NCBI GenBank assembly: GCA_945878375.1
Contig: CAMDWG010000006.1
Span: forward strand, 62,001 to 126,000
Direction of reading: 5' to 3'
Source of the DNA: Roseomonas mucosa
GTDB lineage: Bacteria > Pseudomonadota > Alphaproteobacteria > Acetobacterales > Acetobacteraceae
Length of the DNA: 64,000 nt
The translations under genes were made by a program, and so were the position numbers. Of the stretch, positions 15,616 through 25,047 are shown in pieces; position 1 is the stretch's first letter, and every line of letters begins with the position of its first letter. The notes beneath the pieces were generated by a model. It searched no databases and was not told where the DNA came from. It was given only the letters and a program-made list of their open reading frames with translations.

Positions 15616-16479
15616 ATGAGCACGCCGCCCGACTACGCGCCGCCCAAGGTCTGGAGTTGGAACAAGGCCAATGGCGGCCGCTTCGCCAGCATCAATCGCC
15701 CCATCGCGGGGCCGACGCATGAGAAGGACTTGCCGGTCGGCCGCCATCCGCTCCAGCTCTATTCGATGGGCACGCCCAACGGCGTGAAGGTCACGGTGAT
15801 GCTGGAGGAGCTGCTGGCGCTCGGCCATCGCGGCGCGGAATACGACGCCTGGTTGATCCGGATCGGGGAGGGCCATCAGTTCGGCAGCGGCTTCGTCGCG
15901 GTCAATCCGAATTCCAAGATCCCGGCGCTGCTGGATCGCAGCGGCCCGACGCCGATCCGCGTCTTCGAATCCGCCGCCATCCTGATGCACCTGGCCGAGA
16001 AATTCGGCGCCTTCCTGCCCACCGAGACAGCTGCGCGCGCCGAATGCCTGTCATGGCTGTTCTGGCAGATGGGCAGCGCGCCCTATCTCGGCGGCGGCTT
16101 CGGCCATTTCTACGCCTATGCGCCGACCAAGATGGAATACTCGATCGACCGCTTCACGATGGAGGTGAAGCGCCAGCTGGATGTGCTGGACCGCCGCCTG
16201 GGCGAAAGCTCCTATCTGGCCGGGGACGACTACACCATCGCCGACATCGCCACCTGGCCCTGGTATGGCGCGCTGGCAAAGGGCTGGCTCTATGGCGCGG
16301 CGGAATTCCTGCAGGTGCAGGAGTACCGCAACGTCCAGCGCTGGGCCGATGCGATCTTCGCGCGGCCGGCCGTGCAGCGCGGGCGGATGGTGAACCGCGT
16401 GAGCGGTGAGCCGTCCAGCCAGTTGCATGAGCGCCACGACGCCAGCGACTTCGACACCAGGACGCAGGACAAGCTGTAA
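15616..16479 (+). CDS. yghU: YghU-type glutathione-dependent disulfide-bond oxidoreductase
   Basis: 287 residues, ATG at 15616 after an AGGAGA site. It contains the long N-terminal extension of the nu-class GST family (YAPPKVWSWNKANGGRFASI), then the thioredoxin-like domain with LQLYSMGTPNGVKVTVMLEE and NPNSKIPAL, and the helical domain ending YTIADIATWPWYG. E. coli YghU and YfcG reduce disulfides using two bound glutathione molecules, with a Thr/Asn rather than Tyr active site. Stands alone; converges with era across 154 bases containing a hairpin. Confidence 0.93.
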   Translation: MSTPPDYAPPKVWSWNKANGGRFASINRPIAGPTHEKDLPVGRHPLQLYSMGTPNGVKVTVMLEELLALGHRGAEYDAWLIRIGEGHQFGSGFVAVNPNSKIPALLDRSGPTPIRVFESAAILMHLAEKFGAFLPTETAARAECLSWLFWQMGSAPYLGGGFGHFYAYAPTKMEYSIDRFTMEVKRQLDVLDRRLGESSYLAGDDYTIADIATWPWYGALAKGWLYGAAEFLQVQEYRNVQRWADAIFARPAVQRGRMVNRVSGEPSSQLHERHDASDFDTRTQDKL

Positions 16480-16564
16480 CCCTGCCGCCGCGACCGCCCC
16501 GGCGATCGAGGGGGATGGGTAACGGTCCGGGGGATCTGGCATCGTCCAGTCGAGCCAGCAAAGG

Positions 16565-16590
16565 GCGTGATCCGCCAAACTGGATCACGC
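16565..16590. repeat. TGATCC-family hairpin, copy 2 (possible bidirectional terminator)
   Basis: A perfect 9-bp stem, GCGTGATCC (16565-16573) with GGATCACGC (16582-16590), and an 8-nt loop GCCAAACT. It sits between two converging genes, a good place for a two-way terminator, though no T run follows. Its core matches the copy at 4862-4881 at 18 of 20 positions. Confidence 0.7.
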
Positions 16591-16633
16591 TGTTGCGCGG
16601 GCTCCGTTCCGTCATGACCGCAACCCGCAGCAG

Positions 16634-17563
16634 TCAGCCGACGTCGTCGAGCCCGATCGCCCTGAGGCGAGACCGTTCATCGTCCCAGCCGGCGCGTTCC
16701 TTGACGTTCAGGAACAGGTGGATGCGGCGCTCCAGCAGCTTCTCCAGCTCCGATCGCGCGCGCTGGCCGATCTCCTTGATCCGGGCGCCCTTGTCGCCGA
16801 TCAGGATGGCCTTCTGCGTCGCGCGGCTGACATAGATCGTGACATCGATCCGCGCGCTGCCATCCTTGCGTTCCTCCCACTGCTCGGTCTCGACCGTCGC
16901 GTGGTGGGGCACTTCCTCATGCGTCTGGCGCAGCACCTGTTCGCGCACGATCTCCGCCGCCAGCATGCGCTGCGGCAGGTCCGAAAGATCGTCCTCGGGG
17001 AACAGGTAGGGGCCGGGGGGCATCGCGGCGGCCAGAACGTCCAGCAGCCGTTCCAGCCCATCGCCCTTCAACGCGGAGATCATGAAGGTCTCGCGGAAGG
17101 GGAGCATCTCGTTCAGCTCTTTCGCCAGCGGCAGCAGCCGCTCGCGCGGGATCAGATCGGCCTTGGTCAGGGCCAGCAGCACCGGACGCTTCGACTTGGC
17201 GAGGCCGGTGACGATGCTGCGGACATCGTCCTTCAGCCCGGCGCGCGCATCGACCAGCAGCAGGGTCAGGTCCGCATCCTGCGACCCGCCCCAGGCGGCG
17301 GCGACCATCGCGCGGTCCAGCCGCCGGCGGGGGGCGAAGATGCCGGGCGTGTCCACCAGGATCAGCTGCGACGCGCCGCGCATCACCACGGCGCGGATGC
17401 GGAAGCGCGTGGTCTGCGGCTTGGGCGAGACAATGGTGACCTTGGTGCCCGCCAGCGCATTCACCAGCGTGGACTTGCCCGCATTCGGCGCGCCGACCAC
17501 GGCCACCAGGCCGCAGCGCGTGGCGGCCGGCACGGGAGTCGCTCCGGGGGATGTCTCGCTCAT
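16634..17563 (-). CDS. era: GTPase Era
   Basis: 309 residues. GTPase motifs are in order: GAPNAGKST (G1, about residues 24-32), DTPG (G3), TKAD (G4), followed by a KH RNA-binding domain ending IGDKGARIKEIG. Era binds the 3' end of 16S rRNA and helps mature the 30S subunit. The start overlaps the rnc stop as ATGA. The order lepB-rnc-era is conserved in Proteobacteria. Secure call. Confidence 0.98.
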   Translation of the reverse strand: MSETSPGATPVPAATRCGLVAVVGAPNAGKSTLVNALAGTKVTIVSPKPQTTRFRIRAVVMRGASQLILVDTPGIFAPRRRLDRAMVAAAWGGSQDADLTLLLVDARAGLKDDVRSIVTGLAKSKRPVLLALTKADLIPRERLLPLAKELNEMLPFRETFMISALKGDGLERLLDVLAAAMPPGPYLFPEDDLSDLPQRMLAAEIVREQVLRQTHEEVPHHATVETEQWEERKDGSARIDVTIYVSRATQKAILIGDKGARIKEIGQRARSELEKLLERRIHLFLNVKERAGWDDERSRLRAIGLDDVG

Positions 17564-18243
17564 GCCGCGCCAAGCCCCGCCAATAGTTGCGCGGCCGCGG
17601 CCTGTTCCGCCGCCCGCTTGTTCTCACCGGTGCCTTCCGCCGCCTGCCCCGCCGCCAGCACCCGCACGACGAAGACCGGGTTGTGCGATGGGCCGGTGGT
17701 CGAGACCGGCATGTATTCAGGCAGGCCGAGGCCGCGCCCGAGGGTCCATTCCTGCAGCCGCGTCTTCGGCGAGACCGGCGGCCGGGCCGAGGCTTCCAGC
17801 AGCGGCGCCCATTCCCGGCGGACCAATTCCCGCGCCGGGCCGAGCCCGCCATCGAGATAGATGGCGCCCAGGATCGCTTCCACCGCATCGGCGAGAACCG
17901 AGGCGCGGCCGCGTACGCCGGAGCGTTCCTCGGTCGCCGGAACCCGCAGCGCCGGGGCGATGCCCAGCGCGGCGGCGACCTTCGCCAGCGCATCCTGCGC
18001 GACCAGCACCGCCAGCCGCTTGCCGAGGTCGCCTTCGCGTTCGGCGGGGAAGCGTTCGGCCAGCCATTCGGCCATCAGCAGCGCCAGCACCCGGTCGCCC
18101 ACGAATTCCAGGCGCTCGTTGGAATCGAGCATCTGGTTGCGGGGATCGGCGGCGGACCGATGCGTCAGCGCGTGCAGGAGAAGCTCGGGGCGGGCGAAGA
18201 CATGCGGCAGGCGGGCCGCGAGAGCGGCCACGGGATCATCCAT
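17560..18243 (-). CDS. rnc: ribonuclease III
   Basis: 227 residues from the ATG at 18243. An alternative in-frame start at 18303 would overlap lepB by 49 bases and add 20 atypical residues. The catalytic signature NERLEFVGDRVL is at about residues 42-53, and a C-terminal double-stranded-RNA-binding domain ends AAEQAAAAQLL. It cleaves dsRNA in rRNA and mRNA processing. Overlaps era by 4 bases and follows lepB by 11. Confidence 0.96.
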   Translation of the reverse strand: MDDPVAALAARLPHVFARPELLLHALTHRSAADPRNQMLDSNERLEFVGDRVLALLMAEWLAERFPAEREGDLGKRLAVLVAQDALAKVAAALGIAPALRVPATEERSGVRGRASVLADAVEAILGAIYLDGGLGPARELVRREWAPLLEASARPPVSPKTRLQEWTLGRGLGLPEYMPVSTTGPSHNPVFVVRVLAAGQAAEGTGENKRAAEQAAAAQLLAGLGAA

Positions 18244-18254
18244 CGACGCGGTCG

Positions 18255-19007
18255 TCACCGCACCGCGCTGAACAGGCGCGACCAGCGGATCGCCATCGGC
18301 CAAGCCCAGACCTCCCAGATGCGCGCGGAGCCATCGACGGAGAAGAAGATGAACTCGGCGCGCCCCACCAGGTTCTCGACCGGGATGAAGCCGACCGCGT
18401 TCATCGCGCGGCTGTCGAGGCTGTTGTCCCGGTTGTCGCCCATGGCGAAGACATGCCCGGCCGGTACGACGAATTCCGGCGTGTTGTCGAAGGGCTGGTC
18501 GTCCGACATCTCGAGGATCAGGTGGGCATGCGGCACGATGCCCGGCTGCGGGGGCAGGATTTCCCGGAACTGGCGCACCACCATGCGCGGCCCGTCGCCC
18601 TCGACGGTGAAATTGCCCAGCAGCTCCCGCCGTGCCGGCTGCCCGTTCAGGTGGAGCACGCCGCCCCGCACCTGCACCCGGTCACCCGGCAGGCCAATGA
18701 TGCGCTTGATATAATCGGTAGAATTGTCCCGCGGCAGCTTGAACACCGCGACATCGCCGCGCGCCGGCAGGCTGCCCGCTATGCGGCCGTCGAACAGGTT
18801 CGGACTGAAGGGGATGGAGTGGCGCGAATAGCCGTAGGAATACTTGGACACGAACAGGTAGTCGCCCACCAGCAGCGTCGGGATCATGCTGCCAGACGGG
18901 ATGTTGAACGGCTCGAACGCCACCGTGCGGATGCCGATCGCGATCAGCCCCGCATAGACGATGGTCTTGATCGACTCGAGCCAGCCGCCCGACTTCTGCT
19001 TCGCCAT
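18255..19007 (-). CDS. lepB: signal peptidase I
   Basis: 250 residues from the ATG at 19007; an in-frame ATG at 19028 would add MPPKIPY and cannot be excluded. One N-terminal membrane anchor (TIVYAGLIAIGIRTVAF) precedes the catalytic Ser in IPSGSMIPTLLVGD (about Ser40). The general-base Lys lies in DYIKRIIGLPGD (about Lys101), and box E is GDNRDNSLDSR. It removes signal peptides at the periplasmic face of the inner membrane. Coupled to rnc and era downstream. Confidence 0.97.
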   Translation of the reverse strand: MAKQKSGGWLESIKTIVYAGLIAIGIRTVAFEPFNIPSGSMIPTLLVGDYLFVSKYSYGYSRHSIPFSPNLFDGRIAGSLPARGDVAVFKLPRDNSTDYIKRIIGLPGDRVQVRGGVLHLNGQPARRELLGNFTVEGDGPRMVVRQFREILPPQPGIVPHAHLILEMSDDQPFDNTPEFVVPAGHVFAMGDNRDNSLDSRAMNAVGFIPVENLVGRAEFIFFSVDGSARIWEVWAWPMAIRWSRLFSAVR

Positions 19008-19094
19008 GTAGGGAATTTTCGGGGGCATCCTGATTTCAGGCCCGCTCAGGGCCTTCGCTGCGCCGCCGGATAGAGCGCGGCAGGGCACGCTCTG

Positions 19095-19544
19095 TCAAGG
19101 AAGACCGCCCCGCCCCCCCGGAGGGAAGCCGAGCGCCGCAGGCAAGGGGATACCGCTGATCATCACCATGGCCTGGGCGTAGGGGAATTCGTCGGTCATG
19201 GTCAGGCTGACATGGGCCAGCATCCCAGCCGGCGTGATGGCCTTCAGCCGTTCCGCCGCGCCGCCGGTCATCCGCAGCGTCGGCTGGCCGGAGGAGAGGT
19301 TGACCACCCCGAGGTCCCGCCAGAACACCCCTGCCCGGAAGCCGGTGCCGAGCGCCTTGGAGGCCGCTTCCTTGGCCGCGAATCGCTTGGCGTAGGTGGC
19401 GGCGCGGATGCGCTCCGTCCGCTTTTCCGCCTTCGCGCGTTCCAGCGGCGTGAAGACGCGGTCGAGGAAACGGTCCCCGTGGCGGGCGATCACCGCCTCG
19501 ATCCGCCGGATATCCAGGATGTCGCTGCCGAGGCCGATGATCAT
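19095..19544 (-). CDS. acpS: holo-[acyl-carrier-protein] synthase
   Basis: 149 residues from the ATG at 19544, giving the canonical start [16 protein letters not shown]. The Mg2+/CoA site motif [15 protein letters not shown] is at about residues 54-68. It transfers 4'-phosphopantetheine from CoA to acyl carrier protein. The tail is about 20 residues longer than in E. coli and Gly/Pro-rich. Lies between rsh and lepB, as in related Alphaproteobacteria, where pdxJ often also occurs; pdxJ is absent here. Confidence 0.95.
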   Translation of the reverse strand: MIIGLGSDILDIRRIEAVIARHGDRFLDRVFTPLERAKAEKRTERIRAATYAKRFAAKEAASKALGTGFRAGVFWRDLGVVNLSSGQPTLRMTGGAAERLKAITPAGMLAHVSLTMTDEFPYAQAMVMISGIPLPAALGFPPGGRGGLP

Positions 19545-19556
19545 GGGGTGCTTCTG

Positions 19557-19638
19557 GCCATCCGAGTGAGACCTCCGGTGCTCGTTCGCATCTCGCCTGC
19601 GGCGCGCCGCACCCTGTGCCCTGCGGTCATCGGATGGC
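19557..19638. repeat. inverted repeat between rsh and acpS
   Basis: Perfect 9-bp arms GCCATCCGA (19557-19565) and TCGGATGGC (19630-19638), 64 bases apart, with a perfect palindrome GCGGCGCGCCGC inside. The span fills the 97-base gap between rsh and acpS and overlaps neither start codon. It could be an RNA stem-loop that tunes acpS expression or an mRNA processing site. Confidence 0.5.
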
Positions 19639-19641
19639 GGC

Positions 19642-21879
19642 CTACGCCTTCGCCCGCTCGGCCTGCGCGACGCCCTGCAGGGCGCGGAGCGCGGCGATGA
19701 TGTTGGACAGGTGCCGCAGATCCGTGACCTCGATATCGATCGAGATCTCCTGGAAATCCGGGCCGCGATGGTGGATGCGGAGATTCTCGATCGCGCCATC
19801 CTGCCGCGCGATGGCATCGGTCACCGCGGACAGCGCGCCACGATCGGCCGAGGTCACGACCTCCACCCGCCCGAGATGCGCCCCGCCCGCGCCGCCCTCA
19901 TAATCCCAATCGACATCGAGGAAGCGTTCCGGACTATCCGCGAAGCCGGAAAGGTTGGCGCAATCGGACTTGTGCACCGTGACCCCCTTCCCCGTGGTGA
20001 CGATGCCAACGATCCGGTCCCCCGGCAGCGGGTGGCAGCAACCGGCGAAGCCCACCTGCATCCCCGCCACCAACCCCGAGACACCCATCGCCACGTCGCG
20101 CCGCCCGCCCTTGGTCGGGATCGGCGGCACGGTGCGCGGGCGGGATCGCGCGATGGGCAGCGGGTCCACCGCGCGCGGCGGCCCCTTCAGCTCCGGATAG
20201 ACGGCGTACACGACATCCTTGCCCGTGAGCCCACTGGCGGCGACGACAAGGCACAGCTCCTCGAAGCTCGGCTGCTTGAGCTGCTTCAGCACCGGCTCGA
20301 TGGTCTTTTCGGAGAACTCCACGCCTTCCTGGCGGAAGGCCTTGGCGATGGCGGCGCGGCCTTCCTGGCGCTGCACGTCGCGCTGCTGGGCATGGACGAA
20401 GCGGCGGATGCGCGCCTTCGCCTTGCCGGTGACGACGAAGCGTTCCCATTGCGGGTTCGGCGTGCCGCCGCGCGCCGTGATGATCTCCACCTGGTCGCCA
20501 TTCTCGAGCGGGGTGCGCAGCGGCTTGATCTGGCCGTTGATCTTCGCGCCCACGCATTGGTCGCCCACCTGGCTGTGCACCTGGTAGGCGAAATCGACGC
20601 AGGTGGAGCCACGCGGCAGCGCGATCAGGTCGCCCTTGGGCGTGAAGCAGAAGACCTGGTCGCGATGGAGTTCCAGCCGCGTCGCATCCAGGAATTCCTG
20701 CGGCTCGGCGGCCTGTTCCAGGATGTCGAGCAGCGCCTTCACCCAGGGGAAGCGGTGCTGTTCGCGGCCGGCCTGTCCGCCCTGCTTGTAGATCCAATGT
20801 GCGGCGACGCCGTATTCGCCGACCTCATGCATCTCCCGCGTGCGGATCTGCACCTCGATCTTGGCGTTGCGCTTGTCGGGCACCGTGACGCCGGTGTGCA
20901 GCGACTGGTAGCCATTGGGCTTCGGCGTGGAGATGTAGTCCTTGAAGCGGCCGGGCACGACGCGATAGGCGCTGTGAAGCGCGCCGAGCGCCGCGTAGCA
21001 GGCGGCCTTGTCGGGGACGATGATGCGGAAGGCCATGATGTCCGAGAGCTGCTCGAACTCCACCTTCTTGCCGTGCATCTTCATCCAGATGGAATAGGGC
21101 GACTTTTCCCGCCCCATCATATCCAGCACCTCGACGCCGCCGTCGCGCATCACGCGGCCGATGTCGCCCTTGATCTCCTCGATCAGGTCGGCGCCCTGGC
21201 CGTAGAGGAAGGCGCGGCGCGCGGCGATGGTCTGGAAGGCGTCGGGGTCGAGTTCGCGGAAGGACAGCGTCTCGAGCTCGGTCTTCAGCGCGTCCATGCC
21301 GATGCGCTCCGCCAGCGGGGCGAAGATCTCCATCGTCTCCCGCGCGGTCTTCCGGCGGCGGGCTTCCTGCGGCACGTAATGCAGGGTGCGCATATTGTGC
21401 AGCCGGTCGGCGAGCTTCACCAGCAGGACCCGGATGTCCTCCGACATCGCGAGCACCAGCTTGCGGAAATTCTCCGCCTGCTTGGTGCGTTCGGATTGGA
21501 GTTCGAGCCGCGTCAGCTTCGTGACACCATCCACAAGCCGGGCGACTTCCTTGCCGAAGCGAGTCTCGATCTCGCCGAGACCGGTCTTGGTATCCTCGGC
21601 CACGTCGTGCAGCAGCGCGGTGGCGATGGAGGCGGTGTCCAGCCGGTATTGCGCCAGGATCTGGGCGACCGCGACCGGATGGGTGATGTAGGGGTCGCCA
21701 TTCTCGCGCGTCTGGCCGGCATGGGCGGCGGAGGCGAGTTGGAAGGCGCGCTCGATCAGGCTGGTATCGGCCCGCTGGTCATAGGCCGCGACACAGCGCG
21801 CGAGGTCGATGCCTGTCGTATCGGGCACGCCGAGGGCGGGGCCTTCCGGCACCCGCAAAGGTGTGATGCGCACGATCAT
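19642..21879 (-). CDS. rsh: bifunctional (p)ppGpp synthetase/hydrolase (RelA/SpoT homolog)
   Basis: 745 residues with the full long-RSH plan: an HD hydrolase domain ([21 protein letters not shown]; about residues 45-200), a synthetase domain with [19 protein letters not shown] and IEVQIRT (about 240-355), a TGS domain (about 400-460) and a C-terminal ACT domain. Both catalytic halves keep their key motifs, so it can make and destroy the alarmone (p)ppGpp. Located just after rpoZ, the usual proteobacterial arrangement. The omega subunit forms part of the ppGpp binding site in some bacteria, which gives this pairing a functional logic. Confidence 0.97.
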   Translation of the reverse strand: MIVRITPLRVPEGPALGVPDTTGIDLARCVAAYDQRADTSLIERAFQLASAAHAGQTRENGDPYITHPVAVAQILAQYRLDTASIATALLHDVAEDTKTGLGEIETRFGKEVARLVDGVTKLTRLELQSERTKQAENFRKLVLAMSEDIRVLLVKLADRLHNMRTLHYVPQEARRRKTARETMEIFAPLAERIGMDALKTELETLSFRELDPDAFQTIAARRAFLYGQGADLIEEIKGDIGRVMRDGGVEVLDMMGREKSPYSIWMKMHGKKVEFEQLSDIMAFRIIVPDKAACYAALGALHSAYRVVPGRFKDYISTPKPNGYQSLHTGVTVPDKRNAKIEVQIRTREMHEVGEYGVAAHWIYKQGGQAGREQHRFPWVKALLDILEQAAEPQEFLDATRLELHRDQVFCFTPKGDLIALPRGSTCVDFAYQVHSQVGDQCVGAKINGQIKPLRTPLENGDQVEIITARGGTPNPQWERFVVTGKAKARIRRFVHAQQRDVQRQEGRAAIAKAFRQEGVEFSEKTIEPVLKQLKQPSFEELCLVVAASGLTGKDVVYAVYPELKGPPRAVDPLPIARSRPRTVPPIPTKGGRRDVAMGVSGLVAGMQVGFAGCCHPLPGDRIVGIVTTGKGVTVHKSDCANLSGFADSPERFLDVDWDYEGGAGGAHLGRVEVVTSADRGALSAVTDAIARQDGAIENLRIHHRGPDFQEISIDIEVTDLRHLSNIIAALRALQGVAQAERAKA

Positions 21880-21958
21880 CGCCGGCGGGCCGGCGGGCAG
21901 GCCCCGCGGCGCCGTGGGTGGGATGCGGGGGCCGCGCCCCCGCTACAGCGGTCGCGCG

Positions 21959-22357
21959 TCAGCGCTTCCCGCCACCGAGTTCCGCGGCGATGGCGGCCTC
22001 GATGTCGTCGGCCGACAGATCCTCGAGGCCGGCGCCGTCGCCGATCGGCTCCTCATTCACATCCATCACGCCGAAGATGTTCTCATCGGTCGCGATGAGG
22101 TCGAGCACCTCTTCCTCGGCCGGCTCCGGCTCGGGCGCGCGCTGGAGGGACTTGATGAGGTCGGCCTGCAGCAATTCGAGGTCGAGCGTGCCGTCCGCGA
22201 TCTCCCGCAGGGCGACGACGGGGTTCTTGTCGTTGTCCCGCTCGACCGTCAGGTCTTCGCCGCGGCTGATGTTTCGGGCGCGCTGGGATGCGTGCAGGAC
22301 CAGCTCGAAGCGGTTCGGCACCCTGAGGACGCAGTCCTCGACCGTGACGCGTGCCAT
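21959..22357 (-). CDS. rpoZ: RNA polymerase omega subunit
   Basis: 132 residues starting MARVTVEDC, with the conserved [20 protein letters not shown] (about residues 14-33) that binds the beta-prime C-terminus. The acidic C-terminal extension, rich in Glu/Asp/Ala, is typical of alphaproteobacterial omega. It assists RNA polymerase assembly. rsh follows 79 bases downstream on the same strand. Confidence 0.97.
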   Translation of the reverse strand: MARVTVEDCVLRVPNRFELVLHASQRARNISRGEDLTVERDNDKNPVVALREIADGTLDLELLQADLIKSLQRAPEPEPAEEEVLDLIATDENIFGVMDVNEEPIGDGAGLEDLSADDIEAAIAAELGGGKR

Positions 22358-22494
22358 GGCAGCTCCAGTTCAGATACGGCGTGGCGGAACCGGCTGGGCG
22401 CGGCTATGCCCGGGCAGCTCCGCCCCTGCTTGGTGAACCGCCCATGTAGCCATTGGCGCCCCCAGGCGCAAGGTCCGCGCGCCGCCCTGTTGGG

Positions 22495-23013
22495 TCACGC
22501 ATCCCGGCCGACAGGCCGGACCCCCTGCGGTGGCAGGCCGGCCAGCAGCCCGGCCGCCGTCAGCCCCAGGACCGGGTGCACCCAGCCGGGCGCAATGTCA
22601 CACAGGGGCGCGAGCACGAAGCCCCGCGCCTGCATCCGCGGATGCGGCAGCACCGGATCCGGCCCTTGCCGCACCAGCCCGCCCAGGTCCAGCAGATCAA
22701 GGTCGAGCGTCCGCGGCGCGTTGGGATAGGGGCGCACCCGGCCGAAGGCGGCCTCGATCCCCTGCAATGCGGCCAGCAGCCCGGCGGGTTGGGGCTCGGC
22801 CGCGCCGAGGCGCGGCGCCAGCAGCGCGACGCCGTTGATGTAGTCGGGCACCCCCGGGGTAGGCGGCACCGGCGCGGTCGCGAACCAGCGCGACAGCGCG
22901 CGTAGCCGAAAACCCGGCAGGGCATCGAGCGCCGCCGCCGCCCGCCGGCAGGTCTCACGCGCGGGGGCGCCATCCGGGCCCGGCAGATTCGCCCCGATCG
23001 CGACCAGGATCAC
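22495..23013 (-). CDS. folK: 2-amino-4-hydroxy-6-hydroxymethyldihydropteridine pyrophosphokinase
   Basis: 172 residues, GTG start at 23013. Family motifs: the start ILVAIGANLP, the central RPYPNAPRTLDLDLL (about residues 105-120) with the Asp pair that binds Mg2+, and LPHPRMQARGFVLAPL. It transfers pyrophosphate from ATP to the pterin in folate synthesis. Lies upstream of rpoZ on the same strand and divergent from the NYN gene. Confidence 0.95.
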   Translation of the reverse strand: MILVAIGANLPGPDGAPARETCRRAAAALDALPGFRLRALSRWFATAPVPPTPGVPDYINGVALLAPRLGAAEPQPAGLLAALQGIEAAFGRVRPYPNAPRTLDLDLLDLGGLVRQGPDPVLPHPRMQARGFVLAPLCDIAPGWVHPVLGLTAAGLLAGLPPQGVRPVGRDA

Positions 23014-23096
23014 GACGCGCCACCCGACCAGAAAGACCGGTGACGAATCATTCCTGTCCGGATATTGTTGCGGAAATTGCAGAGAAAGAGTCCCAC

Positions 23097-23735
23097 GTGC
23101 ATTTCGATCCCCAGGAGAGGCTCGGGCTGTTCATCGACGGTGTCCATCTCTATGGCGCGTCGCGGAACCTCGGCTTCGATGTCGACTACAAGAACCTTCT
23201 CGGCTTCTTCCGCCGCCAGGCGCGGCTGGTCCGGGCCAGCTACTACACGGCGCTGCTGGAGAACGACGAATACTCCCCGCTGCGGCCGCTGGTCGATTGG
23301 CTAGGCTACAATGGCTACTGCGTGGTGACCAAGCCGGCCCGGGAATACACCGACGCCAATGGCCGCCGGCGGGTCCGTGGCGATATCGCGGTGGAGATGG
23401 CGGTGGATGTGCTGACCCTCGCGCCACGGCTCGACCATGTCGTGGTGCTGGCCGGCGACGGCGATCTGCGGCGGATGATGGAAGCCACGCAGCAGCAGGG
23501 GATTCGGGTCTCCGTCCTGTCCACCATCCGGACCCAGCCGGCGATGATCGCCGATGACTTGCGCCGGCAGGCGGACCAGTTCATCGACCTCGCCGACCTC
23601 GCGCCCGACATCATCCGCCGGCAGGTGGAACCTCGCCCCCGCCCGGCGCCGGCCCGCACGCCGGAGCGCGCTTCCGACCGCCCCCGCGCCACCCCGGCCG
23701 AGCCCTTCCGGGACCCGGTCGAGCTGCCCGAATGA
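23097..23735 (+). CDS. NYN-domain (LabA/DUF88-type) protein, putative RNase
   Basis: About 212 residues from a GTG at 23097 (MHFDPQERLGLFIDG...). An in-frame ATG at 23040 would add 19 residues, but those codons are poor in third-position GC, unlike the rest, and look like a leader with an AGAAAGAG ribosome site at its end. NYN acidic residues are visible: LFIDG near residue 11, GDIAVEMAVDVL and VLAGDGDLRRMME, the PIN-like Mg2+ site. A Pro/Arg-rich, probably disordered tail of about 35 residues follows. NYN proteins are predicted or shown ribonucleases; the target is unknown. Confidence 0.85.
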   Translation: MHFDPQERLGLFIDGVHLYGASRNLGFDVDYKNLLGFFRRQARLVRASYYTALLENDEYSPLRPLVDWLGYNGYCVVTKPAREYTDANGRRRVRGDIAVEMAVDVLTLAPRLDHVVVLAGDGDLRRMMEATQQQGIRVSVLSTIRTQPAMIADDLRRQADQFIDLADLAPDIIRRQVEPRPRPAPARTPERASDRPRATPAEPFRDPVELPE

Positions 23736-23826
23736 GCAAAGCGAGGCGCTGAACCACGCGCCGGACGGTTGCGGTGGAAGATCGCCGCCGCTTCTATCCG
23801 CGCGGCCGATGGTCTATCCGCGCGAC

Positions 23827-24483
23827 ATGACGATCCCCGCCCCATCGGCCGGAGCCGACACGCCCGGCCGTGACTGCCCGCTTTGCCCCCGATTGGTGGC
23901 GTACCGCACGGCGAACCGGGCGAAGTGGCCGGATTGGCACAATGGCCCCGTGCCGTGCTGGGGCCCGCAGGACGCGCCGCTGCTGGTGCTGGGCCTGGCA
24001 CCAGGGGTGAAGGGGGCGAACCGCACCGGGCGCCCCTTCACGGGGGACCATGCGGGGAAGCTGCTCTACGCGACGCTCCTGAAATTCGGCCTCGCCCATG
24101 GCGCGTATCGCGAGGACCCGTCAGATGGGATGGCATTGACAGGCGTGCGGATCGCGAACGCCGTCCGCTGCGTCCCGCCCGAAAATCTGCCAACGCCGGC
24201 CGAGATCACCACCTGCAACCGCTATGTGGTCGCCGAACGCGCGGCGATGCCGGGGCTGAAGGCGGTGCTGGCGCTGGGGCTGGTCGCGCACAATGCGCTG
24301 CTGAAAAGCTACCGCATCCCCGTCGCGCGGATGAAATTCGCCCATGGCGCGGTGCATGTCCTGCCCGACGGCGTGCGGCTGGCCGATAGCTACCATGTCA
24401 GCCGCTACAACACCCAGACCGGCCGCCTGACGACCGAGATGTTCGAGGCGGTGGTGGCGGATCTGGTGCGCCGCCTGGGCTGA
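23827..24483 (+). CDS. uracil-DNA glycosylase, family 5 (UdgB type)
   Basis: 218 residues from the ATG at 23827; another in-frame ATG lies at 23809. Cys pairs for a 4Fe-4S cluster are visible (DCPLCPRL at the N-terminus; CVPPENLP and TTCNRYV in the middle). Active-site motif A, GLAPGVKGANRTGRPFTGD, and motif B, HVSRYNTQTGRL, match family 5 enzymes, which remove uracil and some deaminated purines from DNA. Motif B has His-Val-Ser-Arg-Tyr in place of the commoner HPS. Converges with the glutathione peroxidase gene 18 bases away. Confidence 0.9.
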   Translation: MTIPAPSAGADTPGRDCPLCPRLVAYRTANRAKWPDWHNGPVPCWGPQDAPLLVLGLAPGVKGANRTGRPFTGDHAGKLLYATLLKFGLAHGAYREDPSDGMALTGVRIANAVRCVPPENLPTPAEITTCNRYVVAERAAMPGLKAVLALGLVAHNALLKSYRIPVARMKFAHGAVHVLPDGVRLADSYHVSRYNTQTGRLTTEMFEAVVADLVRRLG

Positions 24484-24501
24484 CGCCGCCTCAGGCCCGC
24501 C

Positions 24502-25047
24502 TCAGGCCCCGTGGCGAGCCTCCAGCGCCGCGTTGATGGCGAGCAGCACCGGGGGGGCTTCCGGCGCGGTCGCGGTCGGGAAGGACCGGACGGTGCGGCC
24601 ATCCCGCGCGACCAGGAACTTGTGGAAGTTCCAGCCCGGCGGGCCGCCGCCCTGGCGGGAAAGCCAGGCATAAAGCGGATGCGCCCCCTGCCCCCGTACC
24701 CGCGTCAGCGCGGCCATGGGGAAGGTGATGCCGTACATCGTGTCGCAGAATTGCCGGATGCGGGCATTGTCCTCGCTCTCCTGGCGGAAATCGTTGGAGG
24801 GCACGCCGATCACCGCGAAGCCACGCGCTTCGAAGCGGTCATGCAGGCGTTGCAGCGCGGCATATTGCGGGGTGAAGCCGCAGAAGCTGGCGGTGTTCAC
24901 CACCATCAGCGGGCGGCCCCGGAACGCCGCCAGGGGCAGCTTGCCGCCTTCCAGCGCGTCCAGCGTGAAGTCGAAGATGGTCGGACTCGGGGATGCCGCC
25001 ATCAGCAGCGGGCTCGCCAGCAGGGCACGCCTTGCGATCTCAGCCAT
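24502..25047 (-). CDS. glutathione peroxidase family protein
   Basis: 181 residues from the ATG at 25047. A short basic, hydrophobic N-terminus (ARRALLASPLLMAASPSP) may be a weak signal peptide. The redox Cys is in NTASFCGFTPQY (about Cys56, where animal enzymes have selenocysteine). The Gln, Trp and Asn partners are in the following Gln and in GWNFHKFLV. Bacterial forms reduce lipid or hydrogen peroxides, usually via thioredoxin. Overlaps the upstream molybdoenzyme gene by 8 bases, so they are cotranscribed. Confidence 0.92.
   Translation of the reverse strand: MAEIARRALLASPLLMAASPSPTIFDFTLDALEGGKLPLAAFRGRPLMVVNTASFCGFTPQYAALQRLHDRFEARGFAVIGVPSNDFRQESEDNARIRQFCDTMYGITFPMAALTRVRGQGAHPLYAWLSRQGGGPPGWNFHKFLVARDGRTVRSFPTATAPEAPPVLLAINAALEARHGA

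Noticed and set aside
17082-19073. Long plus-strand frames over era, rnc and lepB
   Set aside because: Low-complexity Arg/Pro/Ala shadows of well-supported minus-strand genes.
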